Shown piece after piece: positions 1-9,501 of a stretch of 11,271 bases of DNA. Position 1 is the stretch's first letter. Every line of letters begins with the position of its first letter. The stretch lies in the NCBI GenBank assembly GCA_001953115.1, contig LSSL01007236.1, positions 1 to 11,271 of the forward strand, given 5' to 3'. This stretch comes from Smittium mucronatum (lineage: Eukaryota; Kickxellomycota; Harpellomycetes; Harpellales; Legeriomycetaceae). The notes beneath the pieces were generated by a model. The model did not search any database. It was not told the DNA's origin and worked only from the letters and a program-made list of their open reading frames with translations. The translations under genes were made by a program, and so were the position numbers.

Positions 1-560
1 AGTTAGAAATTATATATAGTTTTCTTGGGAATTTTCAGCAGCTTTTTTTTTATTTATGCTAGCCATATAAAATTTATATTCAAACTTACCAGACTCAACC
101 ATAATAATAGCAGAATTACAGCAAACTCATATCAATATCATATCAGCTTTATAAAAAAATCGTAAAATGACAATAAAAACATTTAATAAGACCCTTATAT
201 ATGATATTTTCTTCTTTTTAGAATGCTAATTCAATTGATTTTATAGTTAATTTAGTCCAAATATTAATAAAACACAGACAAAAAATTCATTTTGGATTTA
301 ATACTTAAAGATTGTATATATATTTCTTATAAATTATTTCTCCTGAAATTGTAGCCGTGAAATTTTTTCGAATAACATAAATAAAAAATAATATCAATCC
401 CCATTATTGAAAACCCATATTTCAATATTTTTGTTCAGAATTATGCTAAAAACAGGTATAATTCCATCCAAATATTTTATAACCGTGTATAAATAGTTTT
501 CAATTTAAAAGCTTTTAAATATGTTTAATTGATTTAATGTAAAGGTTTTGTAATTTATTC
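1..560 (+). repeat. Left arm of a perfect 560-bp inverted repeat
   Basis: I compared this arm base by base with the reverse complement of 2217-2776 and found no mismatch or gap. Position n pairs with position 2777-n, so base 1 pairs with 2776 and base 560 with 2217. The match stops sharply at 560/561, where the next bases are tcctga here and agaact on the complement of the other side. The outer limit is unknown because the window begins inside or exactly at the arm. The sequence is AT-rich, with a slightly less AT-rich outer 130 bases. It has no recognisable gene; the reverse complement of the short open frame described at 2675-2767 lies at 10-102 on the minus strand. Confidence 0.97.
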
Positions 561-890
561 TCCTGATTCTATTATCTTTCCCTCATAAATAAATTATCTC
601 TATTTCCATGCTCTATTTGTTTAATTTATCTCTAAATTTAAATTCATAACATGATTAAAGGGATTTTCTTCCCAACGTTATTGTTGAAATGCAATTTATA
701 TAGTTTACCTATTTTCCAAATTATTTTATAAAATTAATACAAATTATAAATTTTATATAAAGCCGCCAGGTATTTAGGCTCTTCATTTGTTTTATCTTTC
801 ATATTTCGATCAATATAGAAATTTTTTTTGCAAAATACTCATTAAATATATTTATTTTGAGAATAATGAGTAAACTGTGGTTTAAAAAAA

Positions 891-909
891 TTCATCATCT
901 AATGATGAA
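891..909. repeat. Short hairpin (8-bp stem, 3-base loop)
   Basis: The sequence ttcatcat, loop cta, atgatgaa forms a perfect 8-bp stem. It is unusually tight for random AT-rich DNA and includes two C/G pairs. No function can be assigned. Confidence 0.5.
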
Positions 910-1451
910 AAAAATGTAATAAAAAGTTTGTATACGATTTAAGTTTCTATTGTTATGGTAGGTATCCTAGTTTTATATCTTCATCAATTCTACTTTTGTT
1001 AAATTTATTTAATTTAATAATTAAATTTTTTGCGATAAATATAGAATTTAGATTTCTGATTTAAAATCTAGTCTAAATGAGAATTTATTAATATATAAAG
1101 CTTAGAAATTATGGTAATATAAAAATTAAATGATTCATTAAAAAAAAAGATTTTAATTTGAAAGAAAATTAAAATAAATTAAGCTAAAAAAATTATTTTT
1201 TATTCATATTTCAACTTTCATCCAATATTTAAATGAAAAAAATATAACTTTCAAAATTTAGTAAACAAATTTCTTTAATATATTTACGTTCAATAAATAA
1301 AATGATTTTTCTGAAAAAATACTAATTTCGCTTTTATTGCAAAGTATAATTAATGATGCCCAAGGCTGTAAAACTACTAGTATATCGGCTTAATAAAAAA
1401 TAATTTCATTATTTTAATTTATCCCCGATTGAATTAAACTATTAGGGAAAG

Positions 1452-1476
1452 TATTTTCAATATTTTCAATATTTTC
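1452..1476 (+). repeat. 9-bp tandem repeat, about 2.8 copies
   Basis: The unit tattttcaa occurs twice in full (1452-1460 and 1461-1469) and then partly (1470-1476). It is a minor replication-slippage repeat inside the spacer of the fold-back structure. Confidence 0.8.
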
Positions 1477-1870
1477 TCACCATATTAAATTATGGCTTAA
1501 AATCTCAATTTTCTCTACGAAGATTAAATTTCATTTAAAAAATCAATATCTTGATCATCTTGGATAATGTATCTTACGTAAAAAAAATCACATATATAGT
1601 AAATTTTAGTATTGAAACACTTTATATTAATATTTTTGATATATGTATCAATAAAACGATAATATACATCTTTAAAAATACTAAATCAACGTATTTTTCT
1701 TTTTATTTATATTTTTTTTTCAATAAAAGTATTTAATAATAATTGCTTTTAAGTCAGAGAATTGTAAGTATTTGGACTTAATATTTTATATAAATTGTAA
1801 AATTTCTTAATTTTATAAAATAAATACATAAAATTTTATATCTTGTATGTAAAAAATAAAATTAACCTTT

Positions 1871-1905
1871 TTTTTTGATAATTCTATCAAATAGAATTCA
1901 AAAAA
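1871..1905. repeat. 15-bp stem hairpin with triloop and 2-base bulge
   Basis: The stem core is attctat (1881-1887), loop caa, atagaat (1891-1897). Beyond a 2-base ta bulge (1879-1880) the pairing continues as ttttttga against tcaaaaaa (1898-1905). The T run extends a few bases further left. The shape is that of a stable stem-loop in an otherwise weak AT-rich setting and it sits within the inverted-repeat spacer. It could be a transcribed structure or simply chance; the sequence does not decide. Confidence 0.5.
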
Positions 1906-2216
1906 GATACATTGAAAAAATATTATTAAATGGGATTTATTTTTAAAATATTTAAAAAGTTTCAAATTGATAAATCAAGAATTGAATAATATTATAAAAA
2001 ATAATCAATAAATAAAAATACTATAAAAAATATTGCTTTAATAATTTTTTTTTAATATTATTTATGTTGCCACACAAATTTTTTTGTTAAATTATCACAA
2101 TTATTTCAAAAAATGAAGCCAAAAAATTAGTATAACCATTCAAAATATTATAAATTAAAAATATTTTAAAACCATATTAATATAAAAAATTAGACCGTTT
2201 AGAATATTATAGTTCT

Positions 2217-2776
2217 GAATAAATTACAAAACCTTTACATTAAATCAATTAAACATATTTAAAAGCTTTTAAATTGAAAACTATTTATACACGGTTATAA
2301 AATATTTGGATGGAATTATACCTGTTTTTAGCATAATTCTGAACAAAAATATTGAAATATGGGTTTTCAATAATGGGGATTGATATTATTTTTTATTTAT
2401 GTTATTCGAAAAAATTTCACGGCTACAATTTCAGGAGAAATAATTTATAAGAAATATATATACAATCTTTAAGTATTAAATCCAAAATGAATTTTTTGTC
2501 TGTGTTTTATTAATATTTGGACTAAATTAACTATAAAATCAATTGAATTAGCATTCTAAAAAGAAGAAAATATCATATATAAGGGTCTTATTAAATGTTT
2601 TTATTGTCATTTTACGATTTTTTTATAAAGCTGATATGATATTGATATGAGTTTGCTGTAATTCTGCTATTATTATGGTTGAGTCTGGTAAGTTTGAATA
2701 TAAATTTTATATGGCTAGCATAAATAAAAAAAAAGCTGCTGAAAATTCCCAAGAAAACTATATATAATTTCTAACT
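2217..2776 (-). repeat. Right arm of the perfect 560-bp inverted repeat
   Basis: This is the exact reverse complement of 1-560. The inner edge is at 2217 (g of gaataaatt) and the last base that can be tested is 2776 (end of ctaact). The next bases, tctaatc, would have to be matched upstream of the window start to extend the repeat. A 560-bp unbroken match at this distance cannot arise by chance. Possible readings are terminal inverted repeats of a fold-back transposon, an inverted segmental duplication, or a misjoined assembly. Confidence 0.97.
2675..2767 (+). other. 30-codon open frame in the right repeat arm, with an embedded GTAAGT
   Basis: I do not recognise this frame. From ATG it reads MVESGKFEYKFYMASINKKK and continues with an A/E/N/S/Q-rich end to TAA. 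Before the ATG the frame stays open for ten more codons, back to a TGA. The codons are more varied than in surrounding chance frames: gag, ggt, aag, gct, agc, tcc and caa all occur. The same DNA exists in mirror copy at 10-102 on the minus strand. The sequence ctg|gtaagt at 2688-2693 matches the eukaryotic 5' splice-site consensus, so the upstream part could also be the end of an exon. At this length chance is a real alternative. There is no homology I can name. Confidence 0.2.
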
Positions 2777-3456
2777 TCTAATCATTTCTTTTTTGCAATG
2801 ATTATTTATTTAAATTTTATAAAAATAGCACAAAGAATATTTAAAATAAGCAAACATTAAATTTATAATCAAACGAAAATATAATAGAAAACAAATATTA
2901 ATGTAGTGTGGCAGTTGTAATATAATGAAAAAAATAAAAATGTATTTCTTACATTGAATTTGAATAAGTCATCGGGCTGTGTTGTTGTATTATTTTTATT
3001 ACTATTCAGTAATTAAATTTAATTGATTGGTGTAAGGAGGCTACAAATGTATTATTTTTGTATAATAATTAATTATTAATGTGTCAAATTTATTTTTTTA
3101 CTCTTGTAAGCACTTTGATTCAATTATTAATTCGATTTCCATAAACTAAATACCCGCATCAAAACAGTGATATATACATATATATTATAATGCTATATAT
3201 ATCCTATTAAAATTTTCAACTCACCTCAAAAAACAGTTTCTTGGATTTAAAAAAAGGTGATCAACTTATAATATCTTCTATAATCTTAATCAACTTGAAT
3301 GGGGGTGGTCCGGTTTATAAATCTATTATACTCGCAGGGGTTTTTTTTTTAATTTTACCGTAACATACCCCAATATTTCTAAAAAATATCTTCAAGTATA
3401 TATTTTTTATTTTTTTATTTTAATTAATATTAAAAATTAAATTTTAAATAAATTAA
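2777..3456. other. AT-rich stretch without a gene
   Basis: No coding frame of note is present. The stretch holds an AT dinucleotide-rich tract at about 3169-3202 with interruptions, a slightly G/T-rich patch at about 2968-3050 (cgggctgtgttgttgt, ggtgtaaggaggctac), and the G-rich spot listed separately at 3301-3350. Confidence 0.6.
3301..3350 (+). other. G-rich micro-patch followed by a T10 tract
   Basis: The run gggggtggtccgg (3301-3313) and a second run gcagggg (3334-3340) directly before ten T residues stand out in DNA that is otherwise about 17-20% G+C. It may be a remnant of less decayed sequence, such as the terminus or purine tract of an old element. No repeat partner was found by eye. 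Confidence 0.4.
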
Positions 3457-3650
3457 TTGAATTTGAATGGGATATTAGAAAAAATTATGGAGTTATTAAT
3501 AATGGGTTCTAGCGATGAATTGGGTAAATTAATATATTTAAATATAGATATTACAATAGGCAATTATCAATAATCAAAACTAGAATACCTGGGAATAGGA
3601 TTAATCTTAACTTAGATGAAGTAAAAATTAGGGATAATATTTTTGAGTAA
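3457..3650 (+). pseudogene. Coding-like patch in two overlapping frames; unidentified relic
   Basis: I do not recognise the protein. The first frame runs open from 3457 to TAA at 3571-3573 (38 codons) and includes ATG at 3487; a piece reads MELLIMGSSDELGKLIYLNI. The second frame (3528-3647, TAA at 3648) takes over with an overlap and includes IPGNRINLNLDEVKIRDNIF. Both use more D, E, G, R and P codons than neighbouring chance frames. The local strand is G-richer than its complement, as coding strands often are in AT-rich DNA. A single frameshift between the two frames would give one continuous reading. In the first frame, 3587-3598 also reads YLGI, a motif seen near the end of LINE reverse transcriptases, but nothing else there supports that family. 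A decayed transposon or gene fragment is the likely reading; chance is not excluded. Confidence 0.25.
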
Positions 3651-3690
3651 ATATTATTATTAAATTATTTGGAAATATGGGATTGGTTGA

Positions 3691-3754
3691 TAAATTATCA
3701 TAATTTTTTAATACGTTCTATTTGCTTTAATAGCTATTATGTTATGATAATTTA
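3691..3754. repeat. 13-bp inverted repeat with a 38-base loop
   Basis: The sequence taaattatcataa (3691-3703) is perfectly repeated as ttatgataattta at 3742-3754. The match ends exactly at both sides. Because nearly all bases are A or T, such a pair could be fortuitous. Confidence 0.5.
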
Positions 3755-6700
3755 CAATAACTCTTCAGTCAAAGAAACTGTTTTAATTTTTTATAAATTA
3801 AAAAAAAAAAAACATCTTTTTTCTCCTTAAAGTTATCGAAAATGATTATATTTTATTCATTTTAAAAATTATTTTCTTATAAAGATATTTTATTTCGGGT
3901 TATTTTTACCTATTTTTTTGATCTTCTTGATATTATTACTTTGAAATTTTCTTTTTTAATATTTCATATTGTGATATTTTTATAAATATTATTTAGATAT
4001 ATATATATATATTTAGTTATTTAATTATGATTAGCCAGATTATCCATTATGTCAGCTTTTTTGCTCATTTTTAAAAAATAATTCAATATTTTAAAAATCT
4101 TAAGAATTTTTTTTCTAAAATAAACAATATAACTTGATGTATTTGCTAAAGAAAATTTTAAATAATTAATCAATACTATTACATCTCCTAAAGTATTTAC
4201 ATATGCATCTATATGTAGTTGTTTTTACTAATCCTGTTAATTTATTTCTAACGGAATCGGATTTTTTATCAGAAACTTTAATACTTGATCTTTCTCAAAA
4301 GTTTTTTTTCTGTATTGAAAATACCTTTTGTTAATTTTAAATTGTGCAATTATTTAAGTTTTATTACTGAAAATTTTCTTTTTATTATAATTTTTATTAT
4401 ATTTTTTCTAATATTAAGATTTTTCATGCTTTATGTTTTATGTTTTATTTTTTTTAATTTATTTCTTTTCTCGAGTTTTCAATAAAATAATTAGAAATAT
4501 TTAGTCATATCTGGATTTAATCTTTTTTTAAAAAAATATCATTTCATGATCGAAATTTTGACTAATTTAATATATCGATAATTATATATTACTAATTTTA
4601 TTAGTATCTTTCAATAAAGTTATTTTATTTTTAATCTTTTGATTCGGCTATTATCTCATCCCCCCACAATCTCTTTGGAAGGTCTGGTATTTAATTTAAA
4701 ATTAATTCAATAAAATATGTAGCAAAACAAAATTTCTCTAGAGCGATTAATATATTTTATATAATCTAAGCATTTGAATAAAATAACTAAATATCATATT
4801 TATTTGCTACGCAATCTATCATTATAAAATTTTTATTTTTTTTATTACCAGAGATTTTTCCTATCATTATTATATACTTTTTCATACCCTCATTTTATTT
4901 TTTTGTGAATAATACGATCTTATATAGATTTATTCCAAATGGTGGTCTGATTAGCTTTCATTGATTAGTTTATAGAAATTTAGTGAATCACATTCTTTTT
5001 TTAAACTGAAAAATATACATATTCAGTTAAGAATATTATACATAAATATTTGAATTCAAATGGTTAAACTACACTTTCTAAAACGCGTTTTTGTAAATAG
5101 AGTACTTATGCTAAAACCCAATATAGTTATTAATACATATTTCTTTTTATATTTTCAATTTATATTATATTATTATAAACATGAAAAATCATTTTAGTGC
5201 CGTTGCAAGTATTAATAGGCTATAAAAATTTCAAAGTTACTATTTTTCCCTCATTGATTGATGTTTAATATATTAATATTAACATGTGGCAACTTTATCT
5301 GGAATCTCGCAGTAAAATTTTTTTATATGGATATGTAAATATTGCTATATATGAGATTAAAGAAAAAGATTTTCGCAAAATCTATATCAAAATCAATATT
5401 GGGATAATATAAAAAATGGTTTATAAAATATAAAATAGTATCAATAAGTTTTTTAATAATGCTTTAATTCATTATAAAAGATATGCGATAAATAATTCAA
5501 TTAAACTATAACTTTTATATATTTTCCTAGTTGAATTCTCTTGAGATTTTTTGCAGACTTTACTAATATATTATTTTTTTATGTCTAATATCTTTAAAAA
5601 AATTAAAAAAATAATTTAATCTCATAAATTATATAAAAAATCTAAAAGTATTCTTGATACACAAATCAGTTTCTTTGTAAATAGCTATATTGATTTATAG
5701 TAATTTCAATAAGTAATTTTACATATAATTATATATCTTCGAGCCCCCAAGTACTTATAAGACAAATAAAGTAATTTGTAAAATACAAACCTAAAGTTCT
5801 AATAATTAGATTTTATTCTATATTGATGAATATACTAATAACATTTTTTTTAAGTATATTTTATATTAGATATTTTACAAATGATTCTCGTGGAATTTTT
5901 CCTTAAAAAATTATAGTAACGGATTATTTTGCTAAAAATTTCTGAATCTAGTATTTTTCTGGTATTTAAATTTTAAAAATTAATATTTTAAAATGCAAAA
6001 AATGATATTTATATTTTTAATAGCAATTAATTTATTCCTTATTTAAATTTTGATATTAGTTTAGAAATATTATGTCCTGAATAAAAAAATTTACTATGAT
6101 TTTATGTATGTGTAATAATATATACTTTTTATGTTTCTTCTAATACTTTCCAAAATCTATTTAATATTAACTTTTCTTTCAAAATTAATTTTTAAACTTA
6201 CAAATAATATTTAATTTTTTTTTAACTGAGATAAAATACATTTATATGGGTTTTCTAACTTTTTTATATCACTTGAGGTAATACCTGTAAGGATAGCCAT
6301 AATTTTTTGGAAACAGGTAAATTTTATTTTTTATTATAAATCAGTATTATGTAGAATTAATAAATAATAAATTAAAAAAATATAAAAAATCTTGTAAATT
6401 TTCTACTATATAAAAGTTTGATGATGTAATAAATAAAGAGACAAACAATTATGGCTTCTAAATTCTAAAATAATTTTAATATTATTTAAAAATATGATAT
6501 GTATTTTTTTTTCTTTCAACTTATTAAATAGTATAAATATTGAAGAAAGAGAAGTTTTTTCGATAAGAATTGAATTTTAAATTCTGAATGTCAATTTCTT
6601 GATAATTAATATAAATTTTCCTAAACAACATAATTCATTTATAAACTTAATAGAAACTTCTGATCCAAGTAAAATAATATCATCAGTATTCTAAAGTGAA

Positions 6701-7803
6701 AATAAAGGTTTCATATAAAAGAAAAATTGAAATAGTTTGTATATAAAATTGAGCTTTTATATAAATAAATATTTTAGTTAAATAACAGCACTTCTGAAAG
6801 AAATCAATTAATGATACATAATTTTTGAAATATAAAATCTTTAATCTTATATTACCATTGATAAATTTTATTTTCCATTATTGATAATAATATCACTTTT
6901 TCAAAATTAGATACTAGAATATTTTATACTTGTATCATTATTTGTAGTTGTGCTTTGAAAAATATTTTTCCATATTACTGATATAGTAAAAATCTTAACT
7001 TACAAGATAATATTTAAAAATAATATCTAAAAATTATTGTAAATATCATAAAAACCGTGTATTACATAGTTAAAACATAAGCTATATAATATATTTATAA
7101 CATTGGTGATTAGAAAACACCAAAAACAAAATTTTTATAAGAGTAAAATTTTAATGGCTATTATCTTTATCAGAGTTATTTAAATTAATGATAAAGTTAT
7201 TATCAGTTATAATCATATTATCTTTGTATAACTATTTTTATCACAATTTCTATTTTATAGTATTTATACTAATAAAATATCATTATTAGGCAGACCGATT
7301 AAATAATTTTAAAAAACAAATTTTTTTTCCACAAGTGATTTAAATAAATCAAAATTCACTATTAATAATTCGAGAGCTCTTTTTTATGTCCATAAAGAGT
7401 TTAATGATAATAATTTTCTAATTTAATGAATATTAGCACTGAGTGAAACTATTTAAGATAATATAATTCATGTATTATTAGAGTTGAATTTAATATAAAT
7501 TTTAAATTGAGTAATAAATTAATCGATGAAATTTAAATAGTAAAAATAAACTAGGGATTAATTTATTATTTTCATAAATATATCTATTTATTACATTTAA
7601 ATTTATAAATAATTTCGGAACAGGATACAATAGTATTTTTTTGTTAGAATTCAAAAATTACCTATTTTTATATAGTAATTAGTCAAATTATTAATTAATT
7701 AAAATTATCTTATCAATATTTGATGTTGAATTTTACCAATGTAATTAATTTTTATGATTATTTTATTAATGATATATTTTCTTCCAAGGGAATAAATCAA
7801 TAA
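3755..7803. other. AT-rich desert of about 4 kb; no gene seen
   Basis: No reading frame longer than about 66 codons occurs. The longest (4285-4485) is a run of F, L, I and S codons expected from T-rich DNA. The only repeat of note is the (AT)8 tract at 3997-4012. A C-rich spot (tcatccccccac) occurs at about 4658-4669 and a small mixed patch (cgagccccc) at about 5740-5748. I see no RNA gene, no tRNA box B motif and no transposon termini. Confidence 0.6.
3997..4012. repeat. (AT)8 microsatellite
   Basis: Eight uninterrupted AT units lie between ttag and ttag. It is a simple sequence repeat. Confidence 0.85.
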
Positions 7804-8451
7804 TATATAAAAGATTATTTAGATTTTAGCCTCTTCTGATAGTTCTCTGCATTGATAATTATATTTCGGTTTAATTTAATTATATTGCTGTAGTAATAAG
7901 AGTATAGATTTTATTATCAAGAATTTTTTTTTTAAAACTACTGGCTATTTTTTTTATATTAGTTTGATTTTTTTTATATTAGTTTGATTTTTTTTAATAA
8001 AAGTTTAATGATAAGAAATTCAATTTTTTTGTGATTATAACAAAAAAATTTGTTATATATTTTTTCGTCTTCTAAAATTTTTCCTTATGCTTGAAAAAAT
8101 TGTAAAATATTTGGCAAATATTTGGTTTATTTGATGGATGTTATTCCTGTTCTCATTATACTAAATAAAGCATATTTTACTTTATATAAGGTTTCATCTG
8201 TTATAAAACTAAATATTGATAAAATTATGCTTATTAATTCTAAAATAAATTTAATTTTAAAATTTTACTGCATAATGTTGAGTATCTCTGTAACATATCC
8301 TTATATTAGAAATATTTAACAATTATTAGATTTCTTAACTTTATTAATTTTAAACCTGAAAATCTCTATCATAAATGCTTCACGGTTTGTAAATTACCCT
8401 ATTTGCAACTTAAATTTTGGCCTAATATTTTTAAAACTCCCATATCTATTT
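7804..8451 (+). pseudogene. Possible relic of a LINE-type reverse transcriptase
   Basis: This is a tentative call. LINE (non-LTR) reverse transcriptases carry, in order, a DF.KAFD.V block, QG.PLSP, Y-A-D-D, SG.K.N..K, YLGI and a LS..GR..VVN-like region. Degenerate counterparts appear here in that order. LDFSLF, then after a one-base shift DSSLH, is at 7819-7852. QKNLL is at 8041-8055; it could come from QGDPL by C-to-T and G-to-A changes alone. YLMDV is at 8128-8142. LYKVSSVIKLNIDKIMLI spans 8182-8235 and aligns without gaps to the family pattern LY..xSGAKLN.DK. VTYPYI is at 8290-8307, and ISIINASRFVN is in the same frame after one stop. The frame is open at 8095-8316 and 8320-8451 with a single stop between. 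The distance from the first block to the YADD-like block, about 100 residues, fits the family. However, these residues mostly use AT-rich codons, the aspartate pair is not intact, and some spacings are short, so chance is possible. Confidence 0.3.
7947..8006 (+). repeat. 20-bp tandem repeat, two perfect copies and a decayed third
   Basis: The unit attttttttatattagtttg occurs at 7947-7966 and 7967-7986 without mismatch. A third, altered copy follows at 7987-8006 (attttttttaataaaagttt). The first two are identical, so the duplication is more recent than the decay around it. It lies inside the proposed LINE relic and would disrupt any reading frame there. Confidence 0.85.
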
Positions 8452-8454
8452 TAA

Positions 8455-9411
8455 ATTGGGTTTTTTTGTATAATAAAAAGTTTATAAACATTCATTAAGT
8501 AATTGTGATTATTTTTTTAAAATATTTCAAAGAGTTCCAGATATATATCAGGGTTAATTACAGATAGCTCTTGATCTCTAAATCTTCATTTTTTTATAAA
8601 TAAAACTTATATTTTAGTCTTTTTAATGTTTAAAACTACTATTGATTTATATAGTTGAGATTGAAGTGAAATATATTATCATTAAAAGTATTATTCATCT
8701 ATTTGATATTTTTTTAATTAATTCAGTCATTTCTCTTTGTGGGTGTTTTTTATAAAATTTTCTTCATTTAAATGTTTTTCTGTTAATTTTGAAGACTTGG
8801 TAATATTTTTCAAAAAATTATTTTTAACTTTGGCCCAGTAAAAATAAAAATAAAGGTTTTATTAGTCGAAATTTTTTTAAGGTAAGTATATTTCTTATAT
8901 AAAATATAAACAAATGTAAAAAGTTTAGAAATCCATGCTGTTATTTTATTTGCAAACTGGGTTTTATTTATTAAAATTTCTCTGTTATTTAAATTTTAAA
9001 ATTTCAACCGTTTAAAAGTTTAATTTAGTTATTAGTAGATAATTATATATATCTTATGTTGAAAATGAAAATTTAGTTCTATTTTTTTTTTTTTTCTCTA
9101 ACTTTGAAGATTAAGCATCTATGTATTTTTCTCTCATGATTTTGATCAGTAAAGTTCATTTTTGATTTCAAGTTATCAAAAAAGCTTTTTTGAAAATTCT
9201 TTAAGGTACGATTTTTTTTAGCAAAAATAAATAACAAAAAAAAACTTTTAATTTGGGAAATTTTTTTTTAAAATTAATATTTTTTAACTTTAATAACCAA
9301 AAAAAGTGTTAAAATATTAATATAATAATAATAACCCTTTTTTATAATTCTCACAGCAGCTCTAACAGTTTAAAGAGCACATCAAATATTCTCAAGGTGA
9401 TTTATAATTTT
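8455..9411. other. AT-rich stretch without a gene
   Basis: No recognisable coding signal is present. The longest homopolymer of the window, T14 (9082-9095), and an 18-bp palindrome at 9176-9193 lie here. The right end (about 9350-9411) becomes slightly less AT-rich, with cagcagctctaacag and agagcacatc, and leads into the patch described at 9412-9501. Confidence 0.6.
9176..9193. repeat. 18-bp perfect palindrome
   Basis: The sequence tcaaaaaagcttttttga is its own reverse complement, centred on AAGCTT. It combines an A6 and a T6 run, so it could be extruded or bent DNA. No function can be shown. Confidence 0.6.
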
Positions 9412-9501
9412 TAAGTGATTATTACCAAAATAGATTATGCATGTGGACTCCATTCAGAAAATTGGATGTTTCCACATAAACCAGAATCTTATTATGATTA
9501 A
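9412..9501. pseudogene. Short coding-like patch open on both strands; unidentified
   Basis: On the plus strand, between TAA at 9412 and TAA at 9499, the frame reads through 28 codons and includes DYACGLHSENWMFPHKPES. It is rich in residues that are rare in chance AT-rich frames (C, H, W, P, G). On the minus strand the same bases give another open frame containing ILVYVETSNFLNGVHMHNLF, ending in TAA at about 9425. Only one of these can be real, and I recognise neither. The patch is locally less AT-rich, consistent with a fragment that decayed later or less than its surroundings. It is too short to assign. Confidence 0.18.

Larger units (their letters stand above)
561..2216. other. Unique spacer between the inverted-repeat arms; no gene seen
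   Basis: These 1,656 bases separate the two arms. The longest open frame is 61 codons (1551-1736). It consists almost wholly of I, F, Y, N, K and T codons and fits chance at this composition. There is no transposase, reverse transcriptase or other recognisable coding signal. The spacer contains a 9-bp tandem repeat, a tight hairpin at 891-909 and a longer hairpin at 1871-1905. A slightly GC-richer spot lies at about 762-782 (agccgccagg). If the whole 2,776 bp is a fold-back element, it is non-autonomous. Confidence 0.7.

Noticed and set aside
1440..1450. TTAGGG-like telomere unit (attaggga)
   Set aside because: It is a single occurrence, not in tandem.
1551..1736. 61-codon open frame in the spacer
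   Set aside because: It is made nearly only of I, F, Y, N, K, T and S residues. At about 83% A+T a stop is expected about every 10 codons, and several chance frames of 60-75 codons are expected across six frames of 11 kb.
4436..4446. TTTTATGTTTT, a perfect match to the yeast replication-origin core consensus
   Set aside because: The 11-base W/T-rich consensus is expected by chance in DNA this AT-rich and there is no supporting context.
4285..4485. 66-codon hydrophobic open frame resembling membrane segments
   Set aside because: T-rich DNA translates to runs of F, L, I and S automatically. There is no conserved motif, no neighbouring gene and no sign of selection.
7355..7400. Possible tRNA box B-like ttcgag near 7367
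   Set aside because: No matching A box, acceptor stem or anticodon arm can be folded around it.
7804..8506. A gene read with the ciliate code (TAA/TAG as glutamine)
   Set aside because: With only TGA as stop, frames of more than 100 codons are expected by chance in this composition. The longer open stretch from 8095 is therefore not evidence, and the 52% G+C tail does not suit an AT-rich ciliate.
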